This document shows, one piece after another, positions 53,338 through 63,940 of a stretch of 64,000 bases of DNA. The stretch lies in NCBI RefSeq assembly GCF_008711285.1, contig NZ_VXDC01000012.1, positions 1 to 64,000 of the forward strand, read 5' to 3'. The notes under the pieces are model-generated. The model ran no database searches. It was not told the DNA's origin and worked only from the letters and a program-made list of their open reading frames with translations. Each line of letters begins with the position of its first letter. Positions within the stretch are counted from its first letter, which is position 1. The stretch comes from Roseibium aquae (GTDB taxonomy: Bacteria; Pseudomonadota; Alphaproteobacteria; Rhizobiales; Stappiaceae). Both the position numbers and the translations under genes were made by a program.

Positions 53338-54196
53338 GCCGCTCCCCGGGCCAAAGCGCCTGCCGGTCGATGCCATAGATGAAAAGACCCGCCGCATCCG
53401 CCATTCTCAAGGTTTCCTCCCGCTGGGAAATCAGCGCGCGACCGGCCTCGACCGCGATGCCCGCCAGCTGAGCGGCAGCGGCAAGTTCCACCGTTCTCGG
53501 CCCGATGGTCGGCAGATCCACCCGCAGGTCCTGATGCGGCTTGGCCGCCTTCACGAGCACACCGGTTTTGCCCTTGGCCTTCACACGGCCGCTGTTTCGC
53601 AAGTCCGCGCAGCGCTGGAGCATGGCATCCGTGCCCTCCGCCCCTTCGAGAGCAATGACACGGCCATGGGTCGCGACAGACGCCTGCCCAATATCGAGTT
53701 CTCCAAGCTTTTCCGTCGCTTGCAGAGCGATCTTGAGATCCCGAATCGAGTCCTCCGCCGGCTTTATCCGGCCCAAAACTCCTGGTGCCGCCAAAAGCTC
53801 GGGCGCTACGTCCTGAATACCCACCACCCGGTATCCCTCCACTTCAAACAGGCCGATGACCTTGGTCAAAAGACTGTCGTCGCCGCCGATCAACGCCTTG
53901 AGGATAGCCGGCAACCGGCGCAAGGTGCCGAGGTCACCGAGGATCGAGGTAAAATCCGGACGCCTCGAAACGCCCCCGATCAGCAATACATCCTTGCAAC
54001 CGGCCTCGCGCAAAAACCGGTAGAGCCGCCCGATCTCGCCCCACCCAAGCTCGATCTGCGCCCGCGCTCGGGTGCTCTCGGCCGCCTCGCCCCGGATCGC
54101 GATGATGCAGGCGACACGGCCGCTGGCGCGCAGCGCCGCCTCCACTTCCCCTGGAAGGGACCCATTTCCCGCGATCACCGCGACCGGCGACGGCAT
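53330..54196 (-). CDS. lpxI: UDP-2,3-diacylglucosamine pyrophosphatase LpxI
   Basis: A 288-residue enzyme producing lipid X, the substrate of LpxB. This LpxI family (DUF1009) replaces LpxH in alphaproteobacteria. Seen are VAVIAGNGSLPGEV at the start, WGEIGRLYRFLREAGCKDVLLIGGVSRRPDF, and in the second half LDIGQASVATHGRVIALEGAEGTDAML and KAAKPHQDLRVDLPTIGPRTVE. It lies 6 bp after lpxA and overlaps lpxB, so product and next enzyme are coupled. Confidence 0.93.
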   Translation of the reverse strand: MPSPVAVIAGNGSLPGEVEAALRASGRVACIIAIRGEAAESTRARAQIELGWGEIGRLYRFLREAGCKDVLLIGGVSRRPDFTSILGDLGTLRRLPAILKALIGGDDSLLTKVIGLFEVEGYRVVGIQDVAPELLAAPGVLGRIKPAEDSIRDLKIALQATEKLGELDIGQASVATHGRVIALEGAEGTDAMLQRCADLRNSGRVKAKGKTGVLVKAAKPHQDLRVDLPTIGPRTVELAAAAQLAGIAVEAGRALISQREETLRMADAAGLFIYGIDRQALWPGERHG

Positions 54197-54202
54197 GGGG
54201 GC

Positions 54203-55000
54203 TTACTCGCCGCTGCGCGGTGTACAGAACCGCCGGTCATCCTTGTTCAGAATGAAGTCCGTCACGATCTTCACCAGCGGCTGGTTCTCACTTCGCGCAG
54301 CCAGCGCCTCGGCCCGGCTGCGCAATGTGCCTTCCTCCTGATCGAAAAGCTCCTTGTAGGCGGCCCGCAGGGCATGAATCTGCTCGCGCGGGACCTCCTT
54401 GCGCTTCAAGCCGACCAGATTCAACCCGGCCAGTTTGGCGCGATCGCCGATGACCGAGCCAAACGGAATGACATCGAATTCAACCCCGGTCATCCCGCCA
54501 ACGATGGCGCCGGTTCCAATCCGCGTCCACTGGCGAACAGCGCTCAAACCGCCGAGGATAACGTGATCGGCCAGTTCCACGTGACCACCAAGCGTGGCAT
54601 TGTTGGCTAGAATGACATTGTCGCCGACCAGGCAGTCATGGCCGACATGCGAGCTCATCATGAACAGCCCATTGTCACCGACCCGGGTCACACCGCCGCC
54701 ACCGGCGGTGCCCGGGTTCATCGTGACGTGCTCGCGGATCCGATTGTTTTTTCCGATTTCCAGTGTCGTGTGCTCGCCGGCGTATTTCAGATCCTGCGGC
54801 TGATGACCGATGCTTGCGAACGGAAAGATATGCGTGCCTTCACCGACGCTCGTATGCCCGGTGACGACCACATGCGATTCCAGAACGACGTTTTCGCCGA
54901 GGTCCACATTCGCGCCGACAACACAATATGGACCGATCTTGGCGGTCTCCGCGATTCTAGCGCCATCCTCGATGACCGCGGACGGATGGATTTCAGCCAT
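54203..55000 (-). CDS. lpxA: UDP-N-acetylglucosamine acyltransferase
   Basis: A 265-residue left-handed beta-helix enzyme that starts lipid A synthesis. The hexapeptide repeats run through residues about 2-190 (IHPSAVIEDGARIAETAKIGPYCVVG), with catalytic His in MMSSHVGHDCLVGDN. The C-terminal helices contain LNLVGLKRKEVPREQIHALRAAYKELF. It follows fabZ by 6 bp. Confidence 0.96.
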   Translation of the reverse strand: MAEIHPSAVIEDGARIAETAKIGPYCVVGANVDLGENVVLESHVVVTGHTSVGEGTHIFPFASIGHQPQDLKYAGEHTTLEIGKNNRIREHVTMNPGTAGGGGVTRVGDNGLFMMSSHVGHDCLVGDNVILANNATLGGHVELADHVILGGLSAVRQWTRIGTGAIVGGMTGVEFDVIPFGSVIGDRAKLAGLNLVGLKRKEVPREQIHALRAAYKELFDQEEGTLRSRAEALAARSENQPLVKIVTDFILNKDDRRFCTPRSGE

Positions 55001-55006
55001 ATGACC

Positions 55007-55471
55007 TCACGCGTCCACAAGCATTGCACTGATCTCGGCTTCGGCGACCTTCGCCCCGTCCACCTTGGCAATCGCCTCGAACTTCCAGATGTTGGACCTT
55101 TGCTTGATTTTCTTGACGTGGAAATGAACCTGGTCCCCCGGCTCCACCGGCTTGCGGAACTTGGCCTTGTCAATGGTCATGAAATAGACGAGCTGCGGAG
55201 GGCTATCGGCACCCAGCGAGTGGACGCAGAGCGCCCCGGCCGTCTGAGCCATGGCCTCAATCAAAAGCACGCCGGGAAAGATCGGCCTTTCCGGGAAATG
55301 CCCTTGAAACTGGGGTTCATTGACCGTGACATTCTTGATCCCGATGCAGCTTTCATCGCCATCCATTTCAATGATCTTGTCAATCAGCAGAAAGGGATAG
55401 CGATGCGGCAGCAGCTGCATGATTTTCATGATGTCGGCGCTAGTGAGCGTCTTGTCTTGTTGTGCGTCCAT
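55007..55471 (-). CDS. fabZ: 3-hydroxyacyl-ACP dehydratase FabZ
   Basis: A 154-residue hot-dog-fold dehydratase of fatty acid synthesis. Active-site features are the [12 protein letters not shown] start and the [18 protein letters not shown] helix holding the catalytic Glu, with the His in GHFPERP. It lies between lpxD and lpxA, as in most proteobacteria, where it competes with LpxA and LpxD for hydroxyacyl-ACP. Confidence 0.96.
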   Translation of the reverse strand: MDAQQDKTLTSADIMKIMQLLPHRYPFLLIDKIIEMDGDESCIGIKNVTVNEPQFQGHFPERPIFPGVLLIEAMAQTAGALCVHSLGADSPPQLVYFMTIDKAKFRKPVEPGDQVHFHVKKIKQRSNIWKFEAIAKVDGAKVAEAEISAMLVDA

Positions 55472-55521
55472 TCCCGTTTTCCCTTAGTGTCGGCTCCGGC
55501 GCGATCCTGTTAAGACTTCGT

Positions 55522-56559
55522 TTACGTCGATGGGGTCCGCTCGGCAAGCTTCCGCAGGGCGGTGACCTCACGAAACCACTGTTTGACCGGTTTTGCCGGC
55601 GTTCCACCGTAACGTCCACCGACGGGAACATCGTCATTCACCACACTGACCGCAGCGATCTGGGCACCCATTCCAATGGTCACGTGTCCGCGCACACCCG
55701 ACTGGCCACCGATCGCAACGAAATCCTCGAGCTTGCAGCTACCGGACAGGCCAACCTGGGACACAATCACACAATGCCGGCCGATTTCGACGTTGTGTCC
55801 GATCTGGACCTGATTGTCGATCTTGGTGCCCTCACCGATGACCGTGTCCCGGTTGGCACCCCGATCGACGGTCGTGTTCGCGCCGATCTCGACATCGTCC
55901 TGAATGACGACCCGGCCGATCTGCGGAACCTTCAAATGCCCTTGCGGCCCCATGGCATACCCGAATCCATCCTGGCCAATGCACACGCCGGGATGAAGAT
56001 ACACACGGTCACCGATAAGCGCATGCTGCACCGTGACATTCGGCCCGACCACACAATGGCGGCCGATGCGGCAACCGGGGCCAATGACCGCGTTTGCGCG
56101 CACAACCGTGCCAGACCCGATTTCCACACCCGCGCCGATGACGGCCCCCGCCTCGACCCGGACATCGCGCTCAAGCCGCGCGGCGGGATCGACCAAAGCC
56201 CGTTCTGAAATGGTGTTCGGACCCGGATCGGCGGGAACGACCGCGGCGGGATAAAGCTTGGACAGGACCTGTGCCCAGGACTTGTAGGCGTCCTTGCACA
56301 CAAGGACAGCGACATGATCGGGCACCTTTGCCTGATGCTTTTTGGTAACGAGGCAGGCGGCGGCTTCGGTTGCTGCAAGGCGGTCGGCATAGATCATGTT
56401 GTCGAAAAACACCAACATGCCGGGCCGTGCGGCCTCGACCGGAGCGACGCCAGTGATTTCAGCGGCCCCGTCGCCGCGCACCAATTCGGCTCCGGCCCAC
56501 TCCGCGATCGTTGCGAGATCCACCGGTTGCGGCGTTTCAAAGAATGTCGGCTCGGTCAT
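55522..56559 (-). CDS. lpxD: UDP-3-O-acylglucosamine N-acyltransferase
   Basis: A 345-residue acyltransferase of lipid A synthesis. The N-terminal uridine-binding part (about 20-100) precedes a left-handed beta-helix of hexapeptide repeats (about 110-305), with GYAMGPQGHLKVPQIGRVVIQDDVEIGANTTVDRG in the middle. The ATG at 56559 has AGGA 8-9 nt upstream; ten upstream codons in frame are rejected. A stem-loop separates it from bamA. Confidence 0.95.
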   Translation of the reverse strand: MTEPTFFETPQPVDLATIAEWAGAELVRGDGAAEITGVAPVEAARPGMLVFFDNMIYADRLAATEAAACLVTKKHQAKVPDHVAVLVCKDAYKSWAQVLSKLYPAAVVPADPGPNTISERALVDPAARLERDVRVEAGAVIGAGVEIGSGTVVRANAVIGPGCRIGRHCVVGPNVTVQHALIGDRVYLHPGVCIGQDGFGYAMGPQGHLKVPQIGRVVIQDDVEIGANTTVDRGANRDTVIGEGTKIDNQVQIGHNVEIGRHCVIVSQVGLSGSCKLEDFVAIGGQSGVRGHVTIGMGAQIAAVSVVNDDVPVGGRYGGTPAKPVKQWFREVTALRKLAERTPST

Positions 56560-56607
56560 GATCGGGTTCCTACGGTTGGCCCTCGGCAAAACAGTCCGTC
56601 AAACGGC

Positions 56608-56637
56608 AAACGGCCACCGCAACCACGGTGGCCGTTT
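56608..56637 (-). terminator. Strong stem-loop between bamA and lpxD
   Basis: A perfect 12-bp stem AAACGGCCACCG with CGGTGGCCGTTT around a 6-nt loop lies 20 bp past the bamA stop. On the minus strand only broken T stretches follow, so it may stop part of the transcripts or protect the bamA mRNA end, giving uneven bamA and lpx levels. Confidence 0.65.
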
Positions 56638-56657
56638 CAACATACGGTCATTGCGGC

Positions 56658-59036
56658 TTAGAAGCGGGTTCCGCCGCTCAAACGGAACAGCTGAGTCTTG
56701 TCTTCGTCCTGCTTTGACACCGGCCAGGCAAAGTCGGCCCGAAGAGGACCGAACGGAGATTGCCACTGAATACCAACGCCAACCGATGAACGAATGTCGA
56801 ACCCGTTGGACAGAACCGTGCCTGGGCCACCGTTCACGATATTCACCAGGTCGTCGTCCGCATCCCAGACGGAACCTGCATCGGCAAACACGGACCCGCT
56901 CAAGCCGATTTCAGGCGGAAGGATCGGGAACGGGAACGTGGCCTCAAGAGAGCCAGCCACGTAGAAACGTCCACCGATCGCATCGTCGGTCGAGCTGTCT
57001 CGGGGTCCAATACCCCGATTTTCGAACCCTCGAACCAGATTTCCGCCCAGCATGAATTGCTCAGGAACGCGGAGACGGTCATCGGTCAAGGCGTGAATAT
57101 GACCCCCTTCCAGCTTGACCGCCCCTACTATCCCGTAGTCCGGAAGTACCTCATGGAAAGCGCGGCCTTTGGCTGTCGTCTTGATCCAGGTACTGTCGCC
57201 GCCAAGTCCGGCAAATTCCTGCCCGAAGGACGCATAGAAGCCATCGGTCGGGTTAATGTTCCGGTTCAGCGTATTGTAGATCAACTGGTAGCCGACAAGC
57301 GAGGTCATGTACTCACCGAGCGAGTCGCAGACCGCAAGGGATAGGCGTGATGTGTCGCAGTTACCGACACCGGTCGACTTGCTATCCGGATCTTCGTTCT
57401 TCTCCTGGAAGATGTTGTAGTAGAGACGAAGGCGGAGTTCTTCCTCGCGGAGCGGAAGCGTGAATCCGAAGCCGCCACCGGTTTGCTCCTCGTTAAAGGA
57501 CCGGTAGTCGTTGGAATCTTGCACCCTTCGATATGCATCGAGGCTGAGTGCGATCCGCCGGCCAAGAAAAAACGGCTCGACGAACTGGAACTCGTAGGTC
57601 TGCGTATCCGTGCCTCCGCCTACGCCGACCTTCACGAACTGACCGCGCCCGAGGAAATTGCGCTCGGACACCGAGATGTCACCGATCACGCCATCGGATG
57701 TCGAATAGCCCACGCCGAACGAAACCGCGCCGGTCGCCTTTTCCATGACTTCCACGTTGATCACGACCCGATCCGGCGCACTGCCGCGCGCGGTCGAAAT
57801 CCGGACACTATCGAAGAAATCAAGGTTGTTCAGGCGGCGTTCCGCCTTGTCCAGCAGCACCCGATTGAAGGCATCGCCCTCAGCAAGATCGAACTCCCTG
57901 CGGATCACATATTCGCGGGTCCGGTCGTTGCCAATGATATTGATCCGCTCGACATAGGCCCGCGGACCTTCCTCAATGTAATAGATCAGGGAAATGGTGT
58001 TGTCTTCGTAGTTCCGCAAGGCACGCGGGCGGACCTGGGCGAACGCGTAGCCCAGTTCAGAAGCCTTCAGCGTCAGATCTTCGACCGACTGCTCAACCCG
58101 CAGGGAATCGAAGCGGTTGCCAGGACGCGTGCGAACCTCGGAATAAAGGTCATTAACGTCGATATCGGGAATGGACGAGACGACCTCCACATCCCCGAAC
58201 TCATACCGCTCCCCCTCATCGACCGTGAAGGTGACAAAAAAGACGTTCTGCTCACGGTCAAGATCCGCAGTTGCGGAGACGACACGGAAATCCGCGTAAC
58301 CCTTGCGATTGTAGTATTCACGCAAAGCTTCCTGGTCAGCGGCCAAACGATCCGGGTCATAGGTATCGGTGCTGCGCAACCAGCTCAGCAGCCCGCTTTG
58401 ACGGGTCCTGATCACATCCCGCAGGCGGCCGTCGCTGAACGAATTGTTGCCAATAAAACTGATCCGCTCGACGCCGGTCTTGTCGCCTTCGTTGATTTCG
58501 AAAACCAGATCCACGCGGTTGCTCCCGCGATCGATGATCTTCGGCTCGACGGATGCGTCGAATCGGCCCGACCTCCGATAGGCCTCGAGAATGTTCTGAA
58601 CGTCGGATTCGACGCGCGCGCGGGTCAGCATCGAGCGCTCCTGCGAGCGGATCGCCGTCCTCAGCGCATTGTCGTTGACTTTCCGGTTCCCCTCGAACGC
58701 TACCTGATTGATGATCGGGTTTTCCGTCACCGTGACCACGACCGTACCGCCGCGCGGCTGGATATCGACGGTTGCGAACAGCCCCGTCGCGAAAAGTGCT
58801 TTCAGGGATTCATCAATGTCGGACGAGGTGTAATTGCGTCCCGGCTGGATGGTCAGATAGCTGAGAACAGTCTCTCTTTCGATACGGGTATTGCCGCGCA
58901 CCTCGATGGTGCGGGCAACGGCAGCCTCCGCGGTCGTGACCGAGAACGGTCCGGGCCCCACCGGCACCAGCGCGGTCACGGAAAGGAATGTTGCCGACAA
59001 AAGCGCGGCTCTACCAAGTTTCTGCAATCGCTGCAT
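56658..59036 (-). CDS. bamA: Outer membrane protein assembly factor BamA
   Basis: A 792-residue outer-membrane insertase. The signal peptide ends near residue 38 (VTTAEA). Five POTRA domains follow (about 42-440), beginning RTIEVRGNTRIERETVLSYL, then the C-terminal 16-stranded barrel with the loop-6 motif LVRGFENRGIGPRD and a terminal Phe (LSGGTRF). The ATG at 59036 starts a normal signal peptide, while 33 upstream codons do not. The ribosome-binding site (AAAGG, 12 nt) is weak. About 170 bp separate it from rseP. Confidence 0.96.
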   Translation of the reverse strand: MQRLQKLGRAALLSATFLSVTALVPVGPGPFSVTTAEAAVARTIEVRGNTRIERETVLSYLTIQPGRNYTSSDIDESLKALFATGLFATVDIQPRGGTVVVTVTENPIINQVAFEGNRKVNDNALRTAIRSQERSMLTRARVESDVQNILEAYRRSGRFDASVEPKIIDRGSNRVDLVFEINEGDKTGVERISFIGNNSFSDGRLRDVIRTRQSGLLSWLRSTDTYDPDRLAADQEALREYYNRKGYADFRVVSATADLDREQNVFFVTFTVDEGERYEFGDVEVVSSIPDIDVNDLYSEVRTRPGNRFDSLRVEQSVEDLTLKASELGYAFAQVRPRALRNYEDNTISLIYYIEEGPRAYVERINIIGNDRTREYVIRREFDLAEGDAFNRVLLDKAERRLNNLDFFDSVRISTARGSAPDRVVINVEVMEKATGAVSFGVGYSTSDGVIGDISVSERNFLGRGQFVKVGVGGGTDTQTYEFQFVEPFFLGRRIALSLDAYRRVQDSNDYRSFNEEQTGGGFGFTLPLREEELRLRLYYNIFQEKNEDPDSKSTGVGNCDTSRLSLAVCDSLGEYMTSLVGYQLIYNTLNRNINPTDGFYASFGQEFAGLGGDSTWIKTTAKGRAFHEVLPDYGIVGAVKLEGGHIHALTDDRLRVPEQFMLGGNLVRGFENRGIGPRDSSTDDAIGGRFYVAGSLEATFPFPILPPEIGLSGSVFADAGSVWDADDDLVNIVNGGPGTVLSNGFDIRSSVGVGIQWQSPFGPLRADFAWPVSKQDEDKTQLFRLSGGTRF

Positions 59037-59204
59037 GTTTGCGCTATGCCTTTGTTGTTCTAAATACCCGCCCGAGATGCCGCGCCGCCGCGCAAGATTC
59101 TCAACAGCCGCAATCGTTTTACAAACTTTTGCCAAATACGCAACCGGTGCCCAGCCCCGAAACCGATTTGCCTTGAAGGCGTTGCGGCTTTGTCACGCCT
59201 GCGC

Positions 59205-60341
59205 CTATAGCCGGCTCAAATGCAGGACGTCGTTCCATGTCGCGAACACCATAAGGAACAGCACAATCCCCAAACCGACGCGGAAACCGATTTCCTGCAC
59301 CCGTTCGCTGAGCGGTTTACCCCGCACGGCTTCTGCCGCGTAGTAGACCAGATGTCCGCCGTCCAGCATCGGTATCGGCATCAGGTTGATCAAACCAATG
59401 CTGATCGACAAAACGGCCGCGAGAGACAGCAGGGGGAGAAGCCCCTGATCGGCAACCTGCCCAGAGACATGGGCCACCCGGATTGGTCCCCCAAGCTGAT
59501 CAGCGGATTCGCGGCCCGAAATCACGCCCCAAATGTAGTCGAGGGTGCGGCCTGCGACATAAACCGTGTCCCGCGTCCCTTCGGCGACAGCCTCTAATGG
59601 GCCAAAATCTTTCTGGATCAGAGAGTTCTGGTCAACACTTCGCGTGATTCCCAAGAGACCGATCCGCTGGGAATTTCCAAAATTATCCGTGACTTCACGG
59701 TATTGCGGCACCGCCGTGATGGACAGCACCGTCGTTCCCCGGGCGACCTCCAACTCCAGAGGGACCTCGGCGCTTGCAGACACAATCCGCTGAAGATCAT
59801 TGAACGTCTCGATGCCACGGCCGTTTACCGCAAGGATTTCATCGCCTGGCAGGAGCCCGGCCGCTTCCGCTGCGCTGTTCTCCCGAACCTCATCGACGAT
59901 CGGTGCCGTCACCGTTTTGCCGAACACCATGAAGATGAACGTGAAAATGGCGATGGCCAACAGAAAGTTGGCGAACGGTCCGGCCGCCACCACAGCCGCC
60001 CTTTGCCAGACCGGCTTTGCGACAAATGCGGTGCGCCGTTCCTCTGCGCTCATCTGGGCAAGAAGGTCCCGGTCCGGGACACTTGCGGCATTCTCGTCCC
60101 CGGCAAACTTCACATATCCGCCAAGCGGAATGAGCGAGAGCTTCCAGCGGGTCCCGTGCCTGTCGTTGAAACCGAAAATTTCCCGCCCGAAACCCACAGA
60201 GAAGTCGGAGACTTTGACGTTGCACCAGCGGGCCACCAGAAAGTGGCCCAGCTCATGGAAGAAGACAACGATCGTGAGCACGAACAGAAACGGCAGGATG
60301 TAGCCGATCACGAGATCGTATGCCGTAGTGAGTATGTCCAT
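59205..60341 (-). CDS. rseP: Site-2 intramembrane zinc protease RseP (MmpA)
   Basis: A 378-residue membrane metalloprotease. Zinc site HEXXH is in VVFFHELGHFLVARW in the first helix and the third ligand is in LMPIPMLDGGHLVYY near the C-terminus. One PDZ domain sits between them (VRENSAAEAAGLLPGDEILAVNGRGIETFNDL). It cleaves anti-sigma factors and signal-peptide remnants. The ATG at 60341 is used; a TTG precedes it by one codon. It sits between dxr and bamA as in most proteobacteria. Confidence 0.95.
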   Translation of the reverse strand: MDILTTAYDLVIGYILPFLFVLTIVVFFHELGHFLVARWCNVKVSDFSVGFGREIFGFNDRHGTRWKLSLIPLGGYVKFAGDENAASVPDRDLLAQMSAEERRTAFVAKPVWQRAAVVAAGPFANFLLAIAIFTFIFMVFGKTVTAPIVDEVRENSAAEAAGLLPGDEILAVNGRGIETFNDLQRIVSASAEVPLELEVARGTTVLSITAVPQYREVTDNFGNSQRIGLLGITRSVDQNSLIQKDFGPLEAVAEGTRDTVYVAGRTLDYIWGVISGRESADQLGGPIRVAHVSGQVADQGLLPLLSLAAVLSISIGLINLMPIPMLDGGHLVYYAAEAVRGKPLSERVQEIGFRVGLGIVLFLMVFATWNDVLHLSRL

Positions 60342-60449
60342 CAATTCGGTTCCATTTTGGCTTGGGGCTGGTCTTCCATCAGGCGGACTAACAGATACAA
60401 ATGCGGCGGCGTGATGTTCAGGTCCGATCTGGCGGACCGGTCATGTCCA

Positions 60450-61691
60450 CTAGATAGGCACCCCTGCCCGCTCGATCCATTGTTCTGCCGAGATCCGAGC
60501 CAGTTTGTCGATCTCCAGCACATGACCAAGTGCGGCCTGCGGCACCAGAAGCCCCGCCTTGTCCGCCGTTTCGATCGCGTGGGAAATGGCATCCGCGATC
60601 TGCAGATATCCGATGCGCCCGGCCAGAAAGGCGCCCACAGCAACCTCATCGGCTGCATTCAGGGCTGCGGTCGCGCCGTTGCCGCGATCCAAAGCTGACA
60701 GCGCGAGCGCCAAGGCCGGGAATCGCATGAGATCCGGCGCCTCGAACGTCAAGGAACCTGCCTTGGCCAGATCCAAGCGCTCCACGGTTGTCTCCATCCG
60801 CCCGGGGTAGGCAAGACAATGGGCGATTGGCGTGCGCATGTCCGGAGCGCCCATCTGGGCGAGCAGCGAGCCGTCGGTGTATTGCACGAGCCCATGCACA
60901 ATTTGCTGGGGATGAACCAGAATATCGAGCTGATGGCGCTCCACGGGGAACAGATGAAAGGCCTCGATGACCTCGAACCCCTTGTTCATCATGGTGGCGC
61001 TATCGATGGTGATCCTGTTTCCCATGGAAAAATTCGGGTGTTTCAACGCCGCTTGAGGCGTTACGCGGGCCATTTCCTCCAGGGACAGTGTCCGGAATGG
61101 GCCCCCGGACGCCGTAAGAATGATCTTGTCTATCCGATCGGCGTTGTGGCGTTCGAACACCTGGAAAATCGCGTTGTGCTCACTGTCGACTGGCAGCACC
61201 CGGGCTCCGGTCGCCCGGACCTTTTCCATGAACAGATCGCCAGCCGACACAAGACATTCCTTGTTGGCCAGGGCAAGGGTGCGGCCGGGCTTCAAGGCGG
61301 CAAGTGTCGGCTCCAAACCGGCCGAACCAACAATCGCCCCGATTACAATACCGGCGGGCCGGTCGACAGCTTCAAGAACCGCCCCACGCCCGGTTCCAGT
61401 CTCAATGCCGCTGCCCGCAAGCATTTGCTCCAAAACCGGTTGTTGCGCGGGGTCGGCAAGAACGGCGCAGTCCGCGCGCACGGCCTTGGCCTGTTCGGCC
61501 AGGAGTGTGGCATTGGAATTGGCGACCAGCGCCACAACCTTGTAGCGGCCGGGGGCTTGCAGGATCACGTCTATCGCGCTCTTGCCGACGGATCCGGTGG
61601 AGCCCAGCAGGATCACCCTGACCGGTTCTCCGCCGGCCAATTCCTGGTCAGAGCCCTTTGGGCCGGCCTGTTCATGTGTACGGATATCCAA
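60450..61691 (-). CDS. dxr: 1-deoxy-D-xylulose 5-phosphate reductoisomerase
   Basis: A 413-residue NADPH enzyme of the MEP isoprenoid pathway. The NADPH motif is VRVILLGSTGSVGKSAIDVI (about 24), and the metal/substrate region reads VLPVDSEHNAIFQ, ILTASGGPFR and NFSMGNRITIDSATMMNKGFEVIEA. About 20 residues precede the Rossmann motif, somewhat more than usual, so the true start may be slightly downstream. It lies 13 bp after cdsA. Confidence 0.95.
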   Translation of the reverse strand: MDIRTHEQAGPKGSDQELAGGEPVRVILLGSTGSVGKSAIDVILQAPGRYKVVALVANSNATLLAEQAKAVRADCAVLADPAQQPVLEQMLAGSGIETGTGRGAVLEAVDRPAGIVIGAIVGSAGLEPTLAALKPGRTLALANKECLVSAGDLFMEKVRATGARVLPVDSEHNAIFQVFERHNADRIDKIILTASGGPFRTLSLEEMARVTPQAALKHPNFSMGNRITIDSATMMNKGFEVIEAFHLFPVERHQLDILVHPQQIVHGLVQYTDGSLLAQMGAPDMRTPIAHCLAYPGRMETTVERLDLAKAGSLTFEAPDLMRFPALALALSALDRGNGATAALNAADEVAVGAFLAGRIGYLQIADAISHAIETADKAGLLVPQAALGHVLEIDKLARISAEQWIERAGVPI

Positions 61692-61704
61692 GTCTACCCC
61701 TTTG

Positions 61705-62574
61705 TCAGCCTAGCCCCAAACCTGAGATCGGATCCGCGATGGACCCTCCGGCCACCAATCCTATCACGACCGCAGCGATCGCCGCTGCCACGAGGCCGTC
61801 CACGCGGTCCATGATGCCGCCATGGCCCGGAATGAGCCCGCCTGAATCCTTGACGGCGAATCTCCGTTTGATAGCGGATTCCAGAAGATCCCCTGCTTGG
61901 GAGACAGCCGACAGAAAGACCGCAAGCGCCACCCATTTCCAGATTTGCCCCTGGCCATACACCAGCGCCAGGGCGGCGGACAGCACGACGGCCGCGATCA
62001 GACCGCCAATCGCACCGGACCATGTCTTGTTCGGAGAAACACGCCGCCACAGTTTCGGGCCACCGAGCGAGCGGCCTGTGAAATAGGCGAAAATATCGGT
62101 CGCCCACACCACGATCAGGAGGAAGAAGAGGAAAAACGCTCCCTCGGCTGTCGCGCGCGATGCAAGCAGGGCATACACCGCCAAGGCGCTGTAGACTGTC
62201 CCTTCGGCCGCCCAGCGTCCGGCCCGGTCAAATCCAGATAAAACCAAAACCAGTCCGGCGCCAGCGCATACGGAAAGCAACGCCGCGGCCGGAAACCCCT
62301 GCGTGTAAAGAACACCGACCGCCAAGACCGTTGAGAAACCGACCGTGCTGACAACCGACATTTTCGCCGTGCCGGTCATCGTCAGCCATTCGAGCAAAAA
62401 AAGCAGTCCAGCCGCGAGAACGACCAGCACAAAGATCAGCCCGCCCTGGTATGCCGCTGCCAACACCAACGGCCCCAGCACTACGGCCGAAGCGAGCCGC
62501 AACTTCAGATCAGAGGCAGATTTCGGTTTGGCACCACCGGAGTGTCCATTGTGAGCGGGTCCGGACGCGTTCAT
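61705..62574 (-). CDS. cdsA: Phosphatidate cytidylyltransferase
   Basis: A 289-residue membrane enzyme making CDP-diacylglycerol for phospholipids. Eight or so helices are followed by the family signature [28 protein letters not shown] near the C-terminus. It overlaps uppS by four bases (ATGA). A cytoplasmic Ser/Gly-rich N-terminus (about 1-22) precedes the first helix. Confidence 0.94.
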   Translation of the reverse strand: MNASGPAHNGHSGGAKPKSASDLKLRLASAVVLGPLVLAAAYQGGLIFVLVVLAAGLLFLLEWLTMTGTAKMSVVSTVGFSTVLAVGVLYTQGFPAAALLSVCAGAGLVLVLSGFDRAGRWAAEGTVYSALAVYALLASRATAEGAFFLFFLLIVVWATDIFAYFTGRSLGGPKLWRRVSPNKTWSGAIGGLIAAVVLSAALALVYGQGQIWKWVALAVFLSAVSQAGDLLESAIKRRFAVKDSGGLIPGHGGIMDRVDGLVAAAIAAVVIGLVAGGSIADPISGLGLG

Positions 62575-63338
62575 CGGACCTGTGCGGTCAGCCCGCCATA
62601 TCGACGGTCCCGCCCGTAATAGTCCTCAAGGGCCGCGTCGAAGCAGCTGGCATCGAAATCGGGCCAATATACCGGGGTGAAATGGAACTCGGTGTAGGCG
62701 GATTGCCACAAGAGGAAATTGGACAGGCGCAGTTCCCCGCTCGTTCGGATCAACAGATCCGGATCGGGAATACCGGCTGTATCGAGTGCCGCGGCCATCG
62801 CATTTTCGTCGATGTCGTCCGCTTCGATGGCTCCCGACGCGACTTGGGCCGCAAGCCTTTGTGCCGCGCGCACCAGTTCGTTGCGCCCACCGTAATTGAA
62901 GGCCACCACAAGCGTCATGCCGCTGTTGTGGCGGGTGATCGCTTCGGCTTCCTCCAAGAGCCGGCGGATGCCTGGCTCGAGGTCGTTGCGCTCACCCACG
63001 ACGCGAATATGGATGTTCGCCTTGTGCAGTTCGCTCAGGTCCCGTTGCAAGAACCGGCGCAGCAAACCCATCAGGAAATTGACTTCGGTCTCGGGACGGT
63101 TCCAGTTCTCGGAGGAAAAACTGTAGATCGTCATGAACTCGATCCCCAGTTCGCCGGCATGGCGCACCGTTTCCCGCAAGGCTTCCAGCCCGCGCCTGTG
63201 ACCTTCTGTCCGGGGGAGGCCGCGCGCCTTGGCCCAACGGCCATTTCCATCCATGATGAACGCCACATGCCTGGGCAAGGTGCGGCGCCCGGGGACCGGG
63301 TCGACGCTCTCCTGGAGCCTTTCAGGGATGGCGGTCAT
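62571..63338 (-). CDS. uppS: Undecaprenyl diphosphate synthase
   Basis: A 255-residue cis-prenyltransferase making the undecaprenyl carrier for cell-wall and LPS synthesis. The catalytic motif [17 protein letters not shown] (Asp about 31) is complete, with [15 protein letters not shown] [20 protein letters not shown] and the C-terminal [30 protein letters not shown]. It begins 38 bp after frr and overlaps cdsA. Confidence 0.96.
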   Translation of the reverse strand: MTAIPERLQESVDPVPGRRTLPRHVAFIMDGNGRWAKARGLPRTEGHRRGLEALRETVRHAGELGIEFMTIYSFSSENWNRPETEVNFLMGLLRRFLQRDLSELHKANIHIRVVGERNDLEPGIRRLLEEAEAITRHNSGMTLVVAFNYGGRNELVRAAQRLAAQVASGAIEADDIDENAMAAALDTAGIPDPDLLIRTSGELRLSNFLLWQSAYTEFHFTPVYWPDFDASCFDAALEDYYGRDRRYGGLTAQVR

Positions 63339-63376
63339 GAATTCCCCCGCAAACAGACAAGGCTGAGGTCCTTCAA

Positions 63377-63940
63377 TCAGACCTGTGCAATTTCCTGCTC
63401 TTTCTTTGCCAACATGGTATCGACTTCAGCGATCATGCTGTCAGTGAGTTTCTGCACCTCATCTGAGGCCACACGCAGGTCATCTTGACTGATATCACCG
63501 TCTTTTTCGGATTTCTTGGCCGAATCCATGCCGTCCCGCCGCACATGACGGATGGCCACCTTGGCCTGTTCGGCATATTTGTGGGCAACCTTGATCAGTT
63601 CCTGACGGCGTTCCTGGTTCAACTCGGGAATTGGCAGGCGCAGCAATTGCCCGTCGACAACCGGATTCAAGCCGAGGCTAGACTCGCGGATGGCCCTCTC
63701 GACCGCTGAAACCATGCTCTTGTCCCAAACCTGCACGGCGACCATGCGCGGTTCCGGAACGCTGACGGTCGCAACCTGAGTGATCGGCATCGATTGCCCG
63801 TAAGCATCGACCGAAATTGGCTCCAGCATGGATGCCGACGCACGCCCCGTACGCAGGCCGGCAAATTCCGTTTTCAGAACAGAGAGAGTGCTCTGCATCC
63901 GCCGAGACAAATCATCCAGGTCCACACCTACAACCGACAT
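63377..63940 (-). CDS. frr: Ribosome recycling factor
   Basis: A 187-residue two-domain factor that splits post-termination ribosomes with EF-G. Family stretches: [70 protein letters not shown] and [21 protein letters not shown]. The last 60 bases of the window (63941-64000) are its leader; by the usual order pyrH would lie just beyond the right edge, but no part of it is visible. Confidence 0.96.
   Translation of the reverse strand: MSVVGVDLDDLSRRMQSTLSVLKTEFAGLRTGRASASMLEPISVDAYGQSMPITQVATVSVPEPRMVAVQVWDKSMVSAVERAIRESSLGLNPVVDGQLLRLPIPELNQERRQELIKVAHKYAEQAKVAIRHVRRDGMDSAKKSEKDGDISQDDLRVASDEVQKLTDSMIAEVDTMLAKKEQEIAQV

Noticed and set aside
57483..59063. 526-codon plus-strand frame opposite bamA
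   Set aside because: It mirrors bamA codons and has no recognisable domain; bamA is certain.
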